Shown: one piece after another, positions 6,128-7,084 of the stretch
How the letters are laid out: the number at the start of each line of letters is the position of its first letter
Numbering within the stretch: the first letter of the stretch is position 1
Notes under the pieces: generated by a model
What the model was told of the DNA's origin: nothing
The model's input: only the letters and a program-made list of their open reading frames with translations
Databases searched by the model: none
NCBI GenBank assembly: GCA_009843005.1
Contig: VYEH01000261.1
Coordinates: 1 to 7,084 of the forward strand
Origin: Pseudomonadota bacterium
GTDB taxonomy: Bacteria > Pseudomonadota > Gammaproteobacteria > Steroidobacterales > Rariloculaceae
DNA length: 7,084 nt
Reading direction: 5' to 3'
Program-made: the position numbers and the translations under genes

Positions 6128-6583
6128 TCAGCCCTCGATCGGCTTGCTCGACAACCCTTCGATCTTCAACTCGACACCATCCGAATCCACCACGCGGGCA
6201 TCGGCGCCCGAAGCGATCGGAGCCGGACCAACGTTAGTGGCTGTCCACTGGGAACCGCGCAACCTGACTCGCGTTCGCCCGCCGGGCGGGACAATCTCCC
6301 TTACCGCCACCACTGCACCCGCGGCCGAACCGTCGAAGCCTGCCGCCGCACCGCCCCGAAGCCGGTCGTAGACTTTCTGTCTGAACAGCACCATCGAGCC
6401 CACGGCCAGCACCGAGAACAGCACCCACTGCCCCCAGATCGGCAGTGTCACTCCCACCAATCCCAGGATTCCCAGGCAGATCGCCGCGGCGCCGACGAAG
6501 ATGAGATAAAAGGCGGCGTCCACCGCCGTCAGTTCGGCTCCCATCAACAGAAAGCCGACGATCACCCCGCCCCCCCAGGTCAT
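6128..6583 (-). CDS. nfeD: NfeD-family membrane protein, short form
   Basis: This is a short NfeD protein (151 residues) lacking the N-terminal ClpP-like serine protease domain of long NfeD proteins. It has hydrophobic membrane segments at about 5-20, 23-47 and 51-67, then a soluble OB-fold-like C-terminal domain (about 85-145). That domain carries the family pattern: AGAVVAVREIVPPGGRTRVRL followed by RGSQWTA, then SGADARVVDSDGVELKIEG. Such proteins are partners of SPFH/stomatin proteins, consistent with the qmcA-like gene directly downstream. The start at 6583 has GGGAG at 6591-6595 (minus strand), 7 nt away. An alanine/glycine linker after residue 76 joins membrane and OB parts. E. coli YbbK, the partner of QmcA, is the likely counterpart. 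No catalytic function is expected; it probably tunes SPFH assembly or localisation. Confidence 0.9.
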   Translation of the reverse strand: MTWGGGVIVGFLLMGAELTAVDAAFYLIFVGAAAICLGILGLVGVTLPIWGQWVLFSVLAVGSMVLFRQKVYDRLRGGAAAGFDGSAAGAVVAVREIVPPGGRTRVRLRGSQWTATNVGPAPIASGADARVVDSDGVELKIEGLSSKPIEG

Positions 6584-6690
6584 AATGCCGCTCCCTTATC
6601 TCCTGACGGATGCGTTCCAGTCACAAAAGCCAATGGTGCGGGGCACGATATACGCCGAACGACGGATTCGCCAGCAATTTTTTCACCTTG

Positions 6691-6717
6691 TCAGAGCAGG
6701 GTGACGGGCTGGAGTTC
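6691..6717 (-). promoter_or_regulatory. Candidate sigma-E (RpoE/ECF) promoter for nfeD-qmcA
   Basis: On the minus strand, GAACTC (6717-6712) is followed after exactly 16 nt by TCTGA (6695-6691). The E. coli sigma-E pattern is GGAACTT, about 16 nt, then TCTGA, and this site matches it in both boxes and in spacing. Transcription would start near 6684, about 100 nt before the nfeD ATG. Sigma-E controls envelope-stress genes, and ECF control of NfeD/flotillin operons is known in Bacillus (sigma-W), so the assignment makes biological sense. It rests on sequence match only. Confidence 0.4.
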
Positions 6718-6764
6718 AACGCGCTCAAACCAGGATCCAGTCGAGGCCCGGCCGAGCGACTTCC

Positions 6765-7084
6765 TCACGTGCCCTGCCCCTCGCCAAGACCGCAGATCGC
6801 GGGGCCTATCTCCGACTCGATTCCTTCGAATGCCAGTCTGTTCAGGAATTGCCGTCTCCACAGCAAACGACGGTCGACATCGCCGAGCGCGGCCTCATCG
6901 CATACCTCCTCGAAGCGCGTGCGCACGATCTCGATGTGGTGCGACATGACATGCAGTGCCTCCTCCCGGGAAAGATGGTATTTCGCGCACGACTCCAGGC
7001 ACACGGACAATTGGCTGCGGCGCGCGCGACCATGGACAAGCATTGCTTGCGATGCTTCATGACCTGTGCGGGACTGGGGACATA
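6765..7084 (-). CDS. HipA-family serine/threonine kinase toxin, C-terminal end (5' part beyond window)
   Basis: The frame is open through the right edge, so the gene starts outside the window and the ATG at 7043 is internal. The 105 residues visible match the C-terminal helical part of HipA-type toxins: CPQSRTGHEASQAM at residues 1-14, then SQLSVCLESC, LSREEA, and VCDEAALGDVDRRLLWRRQFLNRLAFEG. HipA proteins are kinases paired with a HipB-like antitoxin; the well-studied E. coli HipA phosphorylates glutamyl-tRNA synthetase and induces persistence. The ATP-binding and catalytic loop residues lie upstream of this part and cannot be checked here, nor can the presence of a HipB antitoxin. The stop is 181 nt before the nfeD start on the same strand. 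Family assignment rests on remembered family patterns in the C-terminal block only. Confidence 0.75.
   Translation of the reverse strand, partial: CPQSRTGHEASQAMLVHGRARRSQLSVCLESCAKYHLSREEALHVMSHHIEIVRTRFEEVCDEAALGDVDRRLLWRRQFLNRLAFEGIESEIGPAICGLGEGQGT

Noticed and set aside
6647..6678. Housekeeping promoter TTGCTG/TATATC upstream of nfeD
   Set aside because: The spacing is 19 nt with weak boxes; the sigma-E pattern just upstream is a clearly better match.
6110..7062. Plus-strand frames opposite nfeD and the hipA end
   Set aside because: Their translations are low-complexity Arg/Pro/Ser-rich shadows of recognisable minus-strand genes.

Overview
The window is GC-rich and looks like the chromosome of a gammaproteobacterium-like organism, probably an uncultured or environmental one. 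RecG and UbiA read like close relatives of the E. coli proteins, and a 4-hydroxybenzoate prenyltransferase points to a ubiquinone-making proteobacterium. The genus cannot be fixed from the sequence.

Layout. (1) Positions 1-2689, plus strand: recG (its first ~93 codons lie beyond the left edge) overlaps ubiA by ATGA, so the two are probably translationally coupled. (2) Positions 2666-4036: an insertion carrying one gene, a TnpB RNA-guided nuclease on the minus strand with complete RuvC and zinc-finger residues and no TnpA transposase. It has a subterminal hairpin upstream of tnpB and short competing stems at the 3' end, as in IS200/IS605-type elements. Unusually for that family, it is also bracketed by a 24-bp inverted repeat (22/24 identical, 15 bp perfect), whose left arm supplies the last codons and the stop of ubiA. 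(3) Positions 4056-5129, plus strand: a secreted protein of the poorly characterised 'PDLSG-W' type with a C-terminal domain like those appended to serine beta-lactamase-like proteins. (4) Positions 6583 down to 5169, minus strand: nfeD followed by a qmcA-like SPFH/stomatin gene, 20 nt apart, a classic membrane-quality-control pair. A sequence matching the sigma-E (RpoE) promoter pattern, GAACTC-N16-TCTGA, lies about 100 nt upstream of nfeD. (5) Positions 7084 down to 6765, minus strand: the C-terminal end of a HipA-family kinase/toxin that enters from the right edge.

The most interesting part is the tnpB insertion. If the element ends where the repeat begins, its omega-RNA guide would be copied from the 3' end of ubiA. 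That guide would also match the other repeat arm on the opposite strand. Removing the element would leave a near-perfect hairpin with a loop of only a few bases. Either the element landed in the loop of an existing palindrome, or the tnpB unit has acquired true terminal inverted repeats, or the insertion event duplicated the end of ubiA in inverted orientation. The sequence alone does not decide between these.
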